A stretch of DNA of 64,000 nt from the NCBI RefSeq assembly GCF_000699445.3, contig NC_067196.1, positions 84,930,364 to 84,994,363 on the forward strand. Direction: 5' to 3'. Of this stretch, positions 10,612 to 21,235 are shown piece after piece; position 1 is the first letter of the stretch; the number at the start of each line of letters is the position of its first letter. Below the pieces are notes generated by a model, which did not search any database, was not told the origin of the DNA, and saw nothing but the letters and a program-made list of their open reading frames with translations. A program made the position numbers and the translations under genes. Source of the stretch: Schistosoma haematobium (taxonomy: Eukaryota; Platyhelminthes; Trematoda; Strigeidida; Schistosomatidae).

Positions 10612-10764
10612 TTTCAATAGTTAAGATCGTAAATCAATTGAAGGTAGACCACCATGGAAAACCCGGAAGCACTAGACGACCGTTTTCTATGGCAGTCTAC
10701 CTTCAATTAACTCATGATCTCAACTATTGAGATTACTATAATATCTACAAAAACCCTTTCTGAT
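10612..10764. repeat. H2 SINE snap-back pair
   Basis: A minus-oriented H2 tail (10612-10687) directly meets a plus-oriented H2 tail (10686-10764), forming a hairpin-like inverted repeat of about 70 bp per arm. Only a trace of hammerhead sequence (GGAAGCACTAGACGACCGTTT, interrupted) remains at the centre. It looks like the two composites at 2061 and 62124 with the middle removed. Confidence 0.75.
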
Positions 10765-10986
10765 ATTATTACATTCTATGTAAATGATTTCATTTTTAAG
10801 GGTATTTCATTTAAAGTAGACATCCATGAGTCAAGTAGAAGAATCCAACTTCGTTTTATTTCATTTTACAAAAAAAGCTTAATACAATGTATACATAATG
10901 AATGAATAGATTTAATTATTTCAAGCAAAGAATACAAAACTAGTATGTATAATACTTAAGTTACACGATCTCGCTAGGTGAGTTCC

Positions 10987-11128
10987 TGGATGCTCACTGC
11001 TGAGGAGTCCCACAGTAGGACGAAACGGCCATCCAATGCTTCCAGGTTTTCATTGGTGGTCTAGCTTGAACTGACTCATGGTCTCAACTATTAAGATTAC
11101 TAGAATATCCACAAAATCCCTTCTGATA
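10987..11128 (+). mobile_element. H2 SINE, 5'-truncated
   Basis: Plus-strand copy starting just before the hammerhead and running through the tail to CACAAAATCCCTTCTGAT. The tRNA-like head is missing, as expected for 5' truncation during target-primed reverse transcription. Confidence 0.75.
10994..11039 (+). ncRNA. Hammerhead motif of H2 SINE, near intact
   Basis: Core boxes CTGAGGA and GAAA and stem II GTCC/GGAC are intact. The triplet is ATC, allowed by the NUH rule. Stem I has one mismatch (CACTG against CAATG), and the second pair of stem III is C opposite A. Reduced activity is expected. Confidence 0.6.
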
Positions 11129-11223
11129 CTAAACAACTTTCATTTTGATTTATTTCAAATTGACAATGATTTCATTATGAACAAAGAAAACTCATGTAAT
11201 TAACCTAAAATACGGGCGTTGAT

Positions 11224-11447
11224 TAAAGCAAAGATGGATGATAGCTAGCAATGGAATCCAAAATGCACGTTTCACCCTATTTGGGACTCGTCAGTTGGAG
11301 GTACTTTCATCTTAGAGTTGTTGTTCACTCTGGTACTCAAATCATCCATCTTTGCTTATAAAGTTTGTGACTTTAGACAATATCGAGGCAATCTGTACAG
11401 GATGCATATATGCTAGTAACAGACTGATACGATGATACAAGCAAACA
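11224..11447 (+). mobile_element. Sm-alpha SINE with inverted 5' half
   Basis: 11224-11345 is the hammerhead half in minus orientation; 11346-11447 is the tail half in plus orientation, starting CATCCATCTTTGCTTATA. Both halves contain the CATCTTTGCTT phrase, so they overlap at the breakpoint. Read as a plus-strand insertion with its 5' part inverted, this is the layout expected of twin priming. Confidence 0.7.
11256..11300 (-). ncRNA. Sm-alpha hammerhead ribozyme motif, core intact
   Basis: On the minus strand: CTGACGA and GAAA boxes intact, stem II with two wobble pairs, triplet ATT (allowed by NUH). Stem I keeps pairing although both strands differ from the family form: CCAA opposite TTGG where the Sm-alpha form has CCAG opposite CTGG. 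Stem III has a C opposite A. Activity is uncertain. Confidence 0.65.
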
Positions 11448-12045
11448 ATACGAAATATAAATAATAATTACATGGTAATATTGTAAATTATATTCGTAAT
11501 TTCTTTTGAATTACTAGTCTGGGAAAAAAAAGTTTTATGTTATATGCTAGAAGTAATAAGTAGACGATTAGTGTAATAATTGGAAGTATATAAAATTGTG
11601 GATGGTTACTAAATGGTTACTTTTCACAAGAACTATTAACAACAACTAACATTAACTTTACTGGGATAAAGTTTACATTATGATAGTAATGTTGTTTTCA
11701 GATTTAAAATGACTATAAACAACCATTTTTCAATAATAAGGGTAACCTTATTGAACGTGATAATATCATCTTCTTCACAAGCTATAAAACAGTTTGACTT
11801 TATTTCAGTGGATAATCACTACAAACAATTCAGCTAATTGAAATTAGAAATACCACTTATAATTTGAAAATATTCAATTTTTTAAACTATTATTCTTGTA
11901 TATAAATCAATCGGCACTTTGGCAGTTAAAAAGTATGCATTAGATAACAAGGGTGTAAATTGATCTTGAAATATATACAGTTAAATTGCCTTTTGAAATA
12001 TGCTTGTCAGCTAGAGAAACAAAGCAAACCACAAATCACTTAATC
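11448..12045. other. Intronic sequence without recognised feature
   Basis: AT-rich; nothing recognised. Confidence 0.3.
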
Positions 12046-12633
12046 TCCTACTTACGCCTATTACTTCCAATGGAACATAGGCCGCCGACCAGCATTCTCC
12101 AACACACTCTGTCCCACTCTGCCTTCCTTTCCAGTCCTGTCCAATTTTTGTTCATTTTTCTCATGTCTGTCTCCATTTCTCGACGTAATGTGTTCTTTAG
12201 TCTTTCTCTCATCCTCCTTTGCCCTTGAAGGATTCCATGTGCAGGCTTGTCTTGTGACGCAATTGGGTGCTTTCCTCAATATGCGTCCTATCCACTTCCA
12301 GCGCTTCTTCCTCATTTCTTCCTCCGCTGGGATCTGGTTTGTTCTCCCCATAGTAGGTTGTTGCTGATAGTGTCTGATCAGCGGATCCGAAGTATTTTGC
12401 GTAGACAACTGTTAGTAAACACCTGTATCTTCTGGATGATGATGGTTTTCGTAGTTCTCCAGGTTTCCGCTCCATACAGTAGAACTGTCTTGACATTTGT
12501 ATTGAAAATTCTGACCTTGGTGTTGGTTGGCAGTTGTTTTGAGTTCCATATGTTCCTCAGTTGTAAGTATGCTGCTCCTGCTTTGACGATCCGCGCTTTC
12601 ATATCTGCATCAGATCAACCGTGTTCATCAATG
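12046..12633 (-). pseudogene. RTE-like LINE (family A), 3' part
   Basis: The minus strand reads the C-terminal part of the family A protein: [49 protein letters not shown] and QACTWNPS, across several frames. It stops abruptly at 12633, where the inverted 5' UTR begins. The coding sequence is frameshifted and dead. Confidence 0.85.
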
Positions 12634-12790
12634 AACTCCGCCAGGAGTCCCTCTGGGGGCTACTGCCGGTCCCAAGCCCGGATAAAGGAGGAGGGTTGGG
12701 CATGGGGTTAGCGTCCCCATCCCGTAGAAAACTAACTCGCTAAAAATACGGTAACAAGAAAAAATTATTCAAACCTTTTAAACTATCTCA
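12634..12790 (+). repeat. Inverted 5' UTR of the same RTE-like insertion
   Basis: It starts exactly at the family A 5' terminus (AACTCCGCC) and continues through CCCATCCCGTAGAAAACTAA in plus orientation, opposite to the adjoining 3' part. The RNA 5' end at the inner junction is the layout expected of twin priming. Confidence 0.75.
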
Positions 12791-12835
12791 CAATAGGCCC
12801 AGTTAAACTTTAATTTTATAAATTCTTTCTTTCAG

Positions 12836-13555
12836 GATTATCCTATTGTTACCAATCTAGAAAAAGATTTAAACACAATTGACAGTTTAATTAATGATAC
12901 TTTAAATATTCATATCAATGATATTAATCCACAAACAAAATTAAATCAATCTGAATTATCTAATAATTCTACACAAAAATCAAATGAACAACAACAACAA
13001 CAATCTAAATTTAATAAATTATTACCATTACAAACATTACCACCATGTAAATTATTACTTGGTCGTGTAGCATCAAATGAAGATATTTGTATTGAAACTG
13101 AAACACCATTTTCATTTAATATAGCTGCAACTGATAAAGAAATTTGTATAACACGAGTAGCTTCAGTTGAAGATTTAAAATGTCAACAACAACAACAACA
13201 ATATGATCAATTAAAAGGTAACACTAATAATAAATCAATAAAGAAAAATCATAAACGTATACCCATTAGTTTAAGATTAACCTTTGGTTCTGAATCAAAA
13301 CTTAATAAATCTATATTAAATTCTAATGAGAATGATCATTTAATGATTAAAAATTATCGTTCAATGTATTATGTTGATATACCACAAGGTATTAGAACAA
13401 ATGAATTAAAACGTAAAACAAATCAATTAAAAAATATAAATAATCATAATAAACAAAATATAATACGTTATAGTTTACCATGTATTACATATTGTGAAGA
13501 ATTACCAAAACCAATTTCATTATTACCACCATTAGTTATAGATAAGAATCGATGA
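12836..13555 (+). CDS. Terminal exon of the unrecognised low-complexity protein gene
   Basis: Acceptor TTTCTTTCAG, then 239 codons in phase 0 to a TGA at 13553-13555. The segment is Asn/Gln/Lys-rich with runs of five and six Gln. A short motif occurs twice, GRVASNEDICIE and TRVASVEDLK, about 37 residues apart. The C-terminal part (IRYSLPCITYCEELPKP) is less simple in composition. No family is recognised. The length, phase match with the exon at 8173 and the poly(A) signal at 13607 support a real 3' end. What lies upstream, and so the protein's function, is unknown. Confidence 0.75.
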   Translation, partial: DYPIVTNLEKDLNTIDSLINDTLNIHINDINPQTKLNQSELSNNSTQKSNEQQQQQSKFNKLLPLQTLPPCKLLLGRVASNEDICIETETPFSFNIAATDKEICITRVASVEDLKCQQQQQQYDQLKGNTNNKSIKKNHKRIPISLRLTFGSESKLNKSILNSNENDHLMIKNYRSMYYVDIPQGIRTNELKRKTNQLKNINNHNKQNIIRYSLPCITYCEELPKPISLLPPLVIDKNR

Positions 13556-13606
13556 TTCTTTATATGAAATACCATTTTTCTATATCATTCTAATGATAAA
13601 CTTATA

Positions 13607-13612
13607 AATAAA
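13607..13612 (+). terminator. Polyadenylation signal AATAAA
   Basis: The hexamer lies 52 nt after the TGA of the 12836-13555 exon. Another AATAAA lies near 14316. Which is used cannot be told. Confidence 0.5.
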
Positions 13613-13632
13613 TGATCTTTATTCATCGATGG

Positions 13633-13692
13633 ATGATAACAACAACAACAACAACAGCAACAATGACCGCAACAACAACAACAACAACAAAA
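13633..13692 (+). repeat. (CAA)n-rich microsatellite
   Basis: Imperfect AAC/CAA repeats in the presumed 3' UTR, like the Gln-coding CAA runs of the upstream exon. Confidence 0.85.
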
Positions 13693-14355
13693 TGTTATAC
13701 TAATAATGAAATTTTTTTTTTTCATTGAATTCTATTGATGATGTAATCATGGTTGATTAGATGATAGTAACTGGCGTAATAAATATGAAATATTGATTTT
13801 CGAATGTAATTATTATTGCATTCAAAAAACCAACAACAAAAATAGGAAAAGATAACCTATTACTGCTTATTGATACATAATTAAATAAGTCATACTTGTT
13901 GTATAAAGTATTTGAAAGTATATTACTTTCTTTTTTTTAAAGAAAAAAGAGAAAAGAAAATCAACAACCAATAATTGATTTGTTTGAAACGATTCAATAT
14001 TTAGCATGAATGAATGTACTACTAATTAAAAACCTTGTCACCCGTTTCCTTTTTGTTTTTTTTTTTTTTAAATCTTTGCTACTTCAGATTTTACTTAAAT
14101 TCAGATGAACTAAAATGAATTAAATTTTAAGTGCTAAATCAAAAAAAGTACCATATAATTTCCTTTTATTATTATAAATATATGTGTTGCCAAGTAAACG
14201 AGTGATCTTTTCTAATCGGATGTATGGAACTTGATTCTTGATTTGTGTTGTTCATTGGATAATTTCATAAATAAGGCATGTGTTTTTTTCTTTCCGTCAC
14301 ATATATTTAAGAAATAAACTTCGTTATGGATAATAGATTGTTATAAATATTGATA
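13693..14355. other. Intergenic, no gene seen
   Basis: AT-rich with A and T homopolymers (for example 14056-14069); may be distal 3' UTR. Confidence 0.3.
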
Positions 14356-14360
14356 CTGTG

Positions 14361-14699
14361 TGTTATAACTGTGACCGCTGATTAGAGAGCAGTGACTTAT
14401 CGATCAGAGCAATGACACGTAAAACCGTATGATCGGTCTAGAGTTCTGATTGGCCCTGCTTCCTGTTTAACCCAGCCAGTTAAGTTCAGAACACAAGTCT
14501 CAGCCTCTGAGATATGAATCATTATATTTCAAACATACTCTGTTTATATACCAATCAAGCAGACTACATCGTACCATAAAATAGAAAATGGCAAGTGAAA
14601 TAAATATTGACCAATAGGAAAATGATCCCATCTCAAGTCCAAGGATAGCATTAGACTTAACAGAATAATTTTCGGGATATTCTTCTGAATATCCCAACA
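14361..14699 (+). repeat. Solo LTR, family D, with exact 5-bp target duplication
   Basis: 339 bp from TGTTATAACTGTGACC to TATCCCAACA, with the TG...CA ends of LTRs. Flanked on both sides by CTGTG (14356-14360 and 14700-14704). A 5-bp duplication fits Gypsy-type or BEL-type integration. No internal region, so it is a solo LTR left by LTR-LTR recombination. Confidence 0.85.
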
Positions 14700-14704
14700 C
14701 TGTG

Positions 14705-16370
14705 TTTAGTGATTACTAGAATGTTTAAGCGTTTAAATGCTAGAAATTACGATGAAACTTACTATATTAGAGTTATAATAAGTAATTAATTGTTGATAAT
14801 ACATGAAGGAATATTGTATGTTTGTTTACGAATATGTTGTTGAAAACTCGAAATGATATTAACAATGGCTAAGTAATTAAAAAGGAAATGCTTCTGAAAG
14901 TTAAGTTGGTTGTTAAAAATTGAGATTATCTGTGCTTCATATGATGGGAAACAATTCGATGAGGTATCTGAGTATAGGATAACAATTTATTCATATTGGT
15001 ATCAAATCCTTAGCCTTCTGTGTAACTTTGGTTTACGTAAGTCAGTTTTTATGCATAATCCGACCAGTTCGTAGACAAAATATGTAACGAGAAAAGGATT
15101 ATATAACTGTCATATGTTGTATGGTGAATTTGTATCAGAGTAACCTTTTGTGAATGAGATATTCAGTGCACTTCTTAGGTTGAGTTTCTGGATAACTACA
15201 TTTTTCTCCGATAATAAGGATTATTAAGTGGAGGTCACAAAGAAGACCAGATACTAACTATAAATCACCTGAATATCGATTCTTTATCTCCTCAACACAC
15301 TCTGGAATTTCAGTTGTAAATGGTTAGTGAGGTGTTGCGATTTTTCCTGAATGAGATAAATAGACTAATAGAATACTACTGGGTCTCTCTTCATCGTTCA
15401 ACTCCCTAGAATGTTTAGAACTTTATTTTTTCGCACTAAATTAGTATTTCAGGAAACATGTCGGATGTAGCTTCATTATATATTGATAGCCTATCAAATG
15501 TATTTTCGAACCTCCTCGCTTCTGACTTCTGATTTCACTGGGTGGGCACGATTCAATTACAGAAGGTGTTACTGACTAAAGTGTTGTCAAACTACAAATA
15601 CATGTGGCATCTTCAATGAGTAATTCACACTATGATGAACCGATCTGATAATATGTTAGCCGTTCGTCAGATGGAATGTATGCATTGTTGGAGTTATTCC
15701 ATGCAGGTGTAGTGGTTAAAAATCTCGAAAATAAGTAGCTTTTTAAGTCTTTGTTGATGATACTGACTTTACTAGTTTCAGTGGATATATCTACAAATGA
15801 AGGTGCTCAGTTAAGCAAAGACAGTAAATCACGTTTGGATTCGCAGTACTGAATATCTCCTACGAAGAATAACTAGCTCAGATTCCAAACACTATGATAT
15901 CTCAACTAATGATTCAACTACATCCTGGCGTCCCACCATCCATGACGTCTGATTTGACTGGATTTGCAACCAGGGCCTTAAAAAAGGTTAATGACAGTAG
16001 CGTTTTTAATGCCTGTGTCTGCGAGCCCTCTTCACATTTATAAATATCTAATTTACGGAAACCGACTAGATCTCATTAGCCAATTGATAAGCAGGTATCC
16101 TAAAATTCATTTGAAAATAGGTGTGAAGTAACGATATATCTTTATAGTTTGTATGATTTTGCTAATAGAGAGGTAAACATACAGTGGTAGACATACAAAG
16201 GTTAGGAGCGGTATGCAGTCAAAAAAATTAAATCTTAGTTATGTAGAATCATGAGCTACCACTCACTTAAAAGTGACTGAGGGATTCGGATTTCCTAAAG
16301 AATTAAATTGCAAGTGGCCCAAAAGGCAAGATGAACCACTACGATGACCATGATTTTGCATTCAGTGAAC
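14705..16370. other. Intergenic, no gene seen
   Basis: No convincing exon or known repeat. Phrases near 15525 and 15945 (CTGATTT.ACTGG) are weakly alike and may be an old repeat. Confidence 0.3.
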
Positions 16371-16375
16371 CCTAT

Positions 16376-16715
16376 TGTTATAAATCTCTCTCTCTTACGG
16401 TAATGACCCAGCTATTCCTATTGCTTAGTATTCTCGGACACCGATTCACTCGACAAGTCCCCAAATCAAAACACGGTTGAACAGGAAGAGATTATATTCC
16501 AAATAACAAGGTTAGATGGAAGTCAGAAGCAAGTCAGAAGCCAGTAGGAAGCACAATAGAGAAAACGTCAGTATATTTATAGTTTTTACATGAGAAGATT
16601 CTAGAGTATTCTCCAACTATCGACTAGTGCTGATTGGATAAGAATTAGCCAATCAGAGTGCACCAAAGCAATCATGCATTGAGCATGTTTTAATCCAGCC
16701 TATGTCCCGCTAACA
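16376..16715 (-). repeat. Solo LTR, family E, copy 1
   Basis: 340 bp with plus-strand ends TGTTATAAATC and CCGCTAACA, flanked by CCTAT on both sides (16371-16375 and 16716-16720). Read on the minus strand it has a TATA-like ACTATAAATATAC, suggesting minus-strand polarity. Strongly similar to 30523-30836. Confidence 0.9.
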
Positions 16716-17496
16716 CCTATATCCCAAGTTAAATAATTTACCCTGAGTCGCTTTATGGCAGCAAACACAAGTTTGTCCTCAAAAAGAGAAATGTGAGCAG
16801 TGTTTAAACTTCAACTGAGCACTTAACACCTCATATTTACAAAACTTTCATTACTTACTGAGCTATTCATCTTGGAAAATGTTGTTGTCAGGGTAAGTAA
16901 TGATCGAGATATGTCACAGAAAGTCAAGCCAATAATGAAAACGGTTATTTATCTTCTAAAAATTGTTACAGAATACATGCCACTTTATGGTTGTGAGCAG
17001 GTTGATACAAATTGATAGGTATTCACAATAAAATGCACATTAAAGCTTTATTTAAGGGGAAAAAAAGTGAACTCTCAAGCTTTCACTTTAGACGAAGTCG
17101 ATGTAGTAATTGCTGACAAAAAGTGTAATAAAGACCATAGAATGCCAAATGAAGTGATTCTATTGGTAGTTACTCACACTTCGATAAAAGACAGATTTAG
17201 CAAGCATAAAACTATCTCTGGTAGACAACAAACGCAGAAATACTAAGGACGTAACATGAACAAACTAATAAGTATCTTTCGGTGTGGAAAATAAAACATA
17301 CTTAAAATAAACGTTGTGTAAACAGTTCGAAAGTTAAAACAAACAACCTGCTTATTGGAGTCATATCGCTGATCCTCAGATGTCTTTTAGACCCGAAAAA
17401 ATTTGGCAGATATTGGTGTTTTATTGAGGAAAAAGCGCTAGGAGAACCTGGCAGTAGTAAAAATAAAGTATGGTCAAGATACTGACTCAGAGTTTG
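16716..17496. other. Intergenic, no gene seen
   Basis: AT-rich sequence without recognised feature. Confidence 0.3.
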
Positions 17497-17499
17497 GTC

Positions 17500-17912
17500 C
17501 CTTGTAGTAGCATCGTGCCATAACCACACAATCCTCAAAGCTGAACACGAGACAACTCGGAAAACAGATATTCAATATGTAACGCGGAGAGATACCTAAC
17601 GATGGAGAAGGCGGGAAGAATGTATTAAATAAATTGGAGTTGATCAGATGGTATGGCTCGGCCTTGCAAGCATGGTCCCTACTGAATGTTACCTTATATC
17701 TTCTATTCATATTAAATATATTGTCCTTTCTCTAGCCCAAGCTTGTTCTCCATCATGTATTGGTAATTGCTATGACACAGTGAGTTGGTGTAGAAGATGG
17801 TATGACTTCCACGTAAGATCTTATAGATTAGGCAGTTATATCATGACAAATCTACAATTTTAGGATTAGGTCTATTATTAGAGCAGTTTTAATATCATAA
17901 TAGACCATAATT
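17500..17912 (-). repeat. BEL/Pao LTR copy L1, reverse orientation
   Basis: Reverse complement of 22400-22815 with very high similarity; the same 71-residue incidental open frame occurs in both. Relative to the BEL gag at 19220 (plus strand) this LTR is inverted, so it is not a normal 5' LTR in place. Confidence 0.8.
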
Positions 17913-18065
17913 CTACACCCTAATCCCTTCGGCATAAACCTGCTATAACACATGATTTACTTGCCAACTTAAGCATATTAAGGTTCATAGATATGAAGAT
18001 ATCTGCTAGTGGGACTTCACATTACGATTGTAGATTATATCCGGTCACGGCTCAGCATTTCGCCC

Positions 18066-18500
18066 GCTTACTTACACCTGTTACCCCTCGTGAAGGAGCT
18101 TAGGCCTCTCACTAGGATTCTGCGACCAAATATGTCCTGGAAAATACTTTCCAGTTGTTTCCAGTTCTTATTATTCAATTCTCATATCTGTTTCCAACTC
18201 CCAAGCAATGTGTTTCTTAGTCTTCTTGTTTTCCTTTTGCCCTGAGGACATTAAGCTAGGGTTTGCATTGTGACGCAGTTTGGTTATCTTCGCATTGCAT
18301 TTCCTATCCACCTCAAGCGTCTTTTCCAAATTTCTTTTTTAATTACAAACTGGTTTGTTCTTTCCAACAGTTGGTTATTGCTGGTGACATCCGGCCGTCG
18401 GATAATGAGTATCTTGCGCAGATAATTGCTGATAAATACCCTAACATTTTGATGATTGTCGTAGCTATCCAAGTTTCAGCTCCGTACAATAGAACTTTGA
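18066..18500 (-). pseudogene. RTE-like LINE (family A), 3'-end fragment
   Basis: The minus strand encodes decayed family A C-terminal phrases (LRKILIIRRPDVTSNNQLLE, ERTNQFVIKKEIWKRRLRW) and ends in a GTAAGTAAG-type 3' end. 5'-truncated. It lies between LTR L1 and the BEL gag. Confidence 0.8.
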
Positions 18501-19219
18501 ATGGGCGCAAAGTTTGAAGGTTGTAAATTTTTACGTGGTTCTTAGTTTTATCTGTCTATAGTTTTTCATTGGGATGTTAACAGTATTCATTAGCGGAGGA
18601 TACTATATCCTGACAATGTTTTCATTTATTTGACGATTCATCTTTGCACTCAACTTCATACCTTTAGCCAGTTAGATCTCACGGTACTCTCCTTTTTCCT
18701 TGATTAACGTACATGTATTTCCTCTTAAAAAATATTGGGTTCAATCTTACCTTCAAACAATCATTTGCCATGTTAAGTTCTAACGATAGCCGTTTATCTA
18801 ATACAGACCTTACTCATATTTACACCTCTTCAAATTACATCAAAGCCATCTAAAAAATATAATTTGCTTTGATGCCTACAGTGTTACGGGAGAACTGTAA
18901 ACATTTGGCTGATTTAAACCTTTTTATTATTGGATTGGTATTTGGGAGTTTTTGCTCCGGGAACCTACAAAATTGAAGGTTTGTTTCGTAAATGTTATAA
19001 TTATTGTTGTTAGAACGACATTTGGGTCGACTATTTGTAACTTGCGAACAAAATTTGGTATCTAAATTGGAGTATGGTTCTATTGTTAATTTGAGTTCGT
19101 AAATTGCAAATAGATCGACATACCGTACTTCAATAACGGGAACGAGCAAAAACTTGGACGTGACATAAAGTTATTCAATTATCGGTTCTGTGCTCATACT
19201 TTGAATTTGTCTGGATATT
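18501..19219. other. Probable BEL leader and unassigned sequence
   Basis: No gene seen. The part next to 19220 may be the untranslated leader of the BEL element, but no 5' LTR in the right orientation or primer-binding site was found. Confidence 0.3.
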
Positions 19220-20376
19220 TTGGGTTCAATTTCCTCGTTCTATTGGTCGATTTCGTTTGGATTAATTCAGATTTGTTTTGGTAATCGATTCTTTGGAACA
19301 AGGAATACGATGGAAACGTGGAGGAAAAGGCCGAAGGAAAATGACGAAATGGATGGTAAAATTTCCAAAGCTGTTTGTGGTATGTCTGATGTTGATGATG
19401 ATAAATGTGATGTTAGCATTAATAGTATGTCCTCTAATCAGCTTAGTACTTCTAGATTAAGGTTAGGTAACGCATTACTAAGGATGAAGAATTTAGAAAA
19501 GAGACTTGAATTAGGACGGCAGCTTAAGATGTTAGATCTCCAAGAAGAAATTGATATGGCTGAATTAGAATGTAAGTTCATAGAGGACGATAACCAACTG
19601 CGCGTAGACAAATGTGGGATAAATGCTAAGGTGAAAAGGTATTTGGATTGTGATAATGGATGTAATAATCATTCAAGGAAGGTATTTAACATCTCAAAGA
19701 GTGATTGGGTTGATGAGTTAAAGGATACATTACATACTATGGTTAATAATATGGTTTTGCCCAAGATTGATATGATGTATTTTGATGGACAACCGAGTCA
19801 GCACCACCGTTTTATTAGTCAGTTTACTAGCGTTATCGAGAGTAAACTGTCCGATAAGGGCCAATTATTGTCGTATTTGTTATACTATTGTATAGGAAAG
19901 GCCAGGATGGCTATTGAAGCTTGCATTCCATCGCTAAATAAATTTTGTATGATCTGTTTGGTAAGGAACACCTTGTTGCTCGCCATCTGATTACTGAGTT
20001 ACTTAACAACAAATCTGTTGAAGGATCAGCCGATGGCTTAACTGACTTTGCATTTAAGCTACGTAATGTGTGCATAACATTGAAGGAAATGGGGTATATG
20101 TCTGATGTGAATTCTGAGGCTAATTTGGAAATAATTGTGTCATGCTTACCCCTAGAATTACAGACTAATTGGGTGGAAGTTGCCGATAAGATCATGATGA
20201 CCGGGAGGGAGCCGGTCTTTGAAGAATTTGTGATCTTTGTAGAAGAAAGAGCCAGGATTGCTCGAACACGTTTTGGTAGATTGGTACATTGTAACTCAAA
20301 GTTCAGTAAAAGTAATTATGAAGGCAAAGTTGATAATATAGTTGATAATGTAGTTAAGCTGGAACCAAGCAACTAA
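19220..20376 (+). pseudogene. BEL/Pao retrotransposon gag, frameshifted
   Basis: The first frame runs 19220-19990. It has a helical Leu/Glu-rich region (RLRLGNALLRMKNLEKRLEL) followed by MYFDGQPSQHHRFISQF and LLYYCIGKARMAIEAC, which match the pattern of BEL/Pao Gag. Around 19945 the reading shifts to a second frame (YDLFGKEHLVARHLITELL ... SCLPLELQTNW) that continues to a TAA at 20374. In the intact family these parts form one protein that builds the virus-like particle. At least one frameshift and one stop break it here. Confidence 0.8.
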
Positions 20377-21235
20377 TTCACGGCTCTCAGTTGCGAAATT
20401 TGCTTTCGTGATCACAAAGATACACATTGTATAAAGTTATTGGAAATGAATGTTGCAGAAAGGAGACAGGAAGTGAGAAGACGTGGTCTATATTACCTGT
20501 GTTTAAGGAAGGGTCACATATCCAAGTCATGCAACTCGGATATCAAGTGTGACGTTGGTAATTGCAAGGTTCTGCATAATTCGTCGCTACATATTGGTGG
20601 TATTAATAATCGTGTAGTGAACCTAGTTAAGGATTGGAACTCGTCGATGGTTTGTTTGGATACCATTCCGGTCAGGCTGTATGTCCGAAGGGAACTTTAG
20701 AAACTTACGTCCTTCTTGATAGTGATCCAGATACTTCTCTTGTATGTGAAGAGATAATTAATCAGTTGGGTCTCAAAGGTAAGTAGACTTCGATAAAAGT
20801 GACGAGTGTGAATGGAACCACTACTTGTGAATGTCTGAAAGTAAATTTAGAGATATTTTCATTAGATGGACAGGGTTACGTGAAGATCAACAAGGCTGAC
20901 ACGATTGGGAAGTTTTCGATCGATTATGTCGAACCTTTAACCGAGGAACAGCTGCGATCGTGGGAGCATTTGAAAGACACTACCCTTCCGACGTTTCAAA
21001 GTAATCTGGTAGGAGTGTTGATTGGGTGTGACACTCCAGACGCACATTGGGTTCTGGAACAACGTCTGGGAGACCGGGAACATCCGTCTGGTGTGAGTAC
21101 GCCTTTCGGTTGAATGGTTCTAGGTCCCAAGGAGACTTATAGGTCCGTAACTCCAGTACAGCGTTGTCATTCTCATGATGTTTCACTGGACCTAGAAAGA
21201 TTATATAGTTATGAGTTCGAGGGGGAGACCATATT
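20377..21235 (+). pseudogene. BEL/Pao zinc knuckle and aspartic protease region, broken
   Basis: In frame with the end of gag: CEICFRDHKDTHC, then LYYLCLRKGHISKSC, then CDVGNCKVLHNSSLH, the zinc-knuckle series of BEL/Pao. The second knuckle has Tyr where its first Cys is expected. After a frame change comes TYVLLDSDPDTSLVCEEI, where the protease motif DSG reads DSD, and then NLVGVLIGCDTPDAHWVLEQ. Several stops interrupt it (for example just before MVLGPKETYRS). These changes should make the protease inactive. Confidence 0.75.

Larger units (their letters stand above)
8795..12835 (+). other. Last intron of the 8173-13555 gene
   Basis: A 4041-nt intron with GTGAGT donor and TTTCTTTCAG acceptor. 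It contains RTE pieces (9090-9345, 12046-12790), H2 SINEs (10612-10764, 10987-11128) and an Sm-alpha copy (11224-11447). The rest is AT-rich and featureless. Confidence 0.7.

Noticed and set aside
17648..17863. A 71-residue frame found identically at 22445-22660
   Set aside because: It is incidental sequence within the BEL LTR; duplication reflects the LTR, not a gene.
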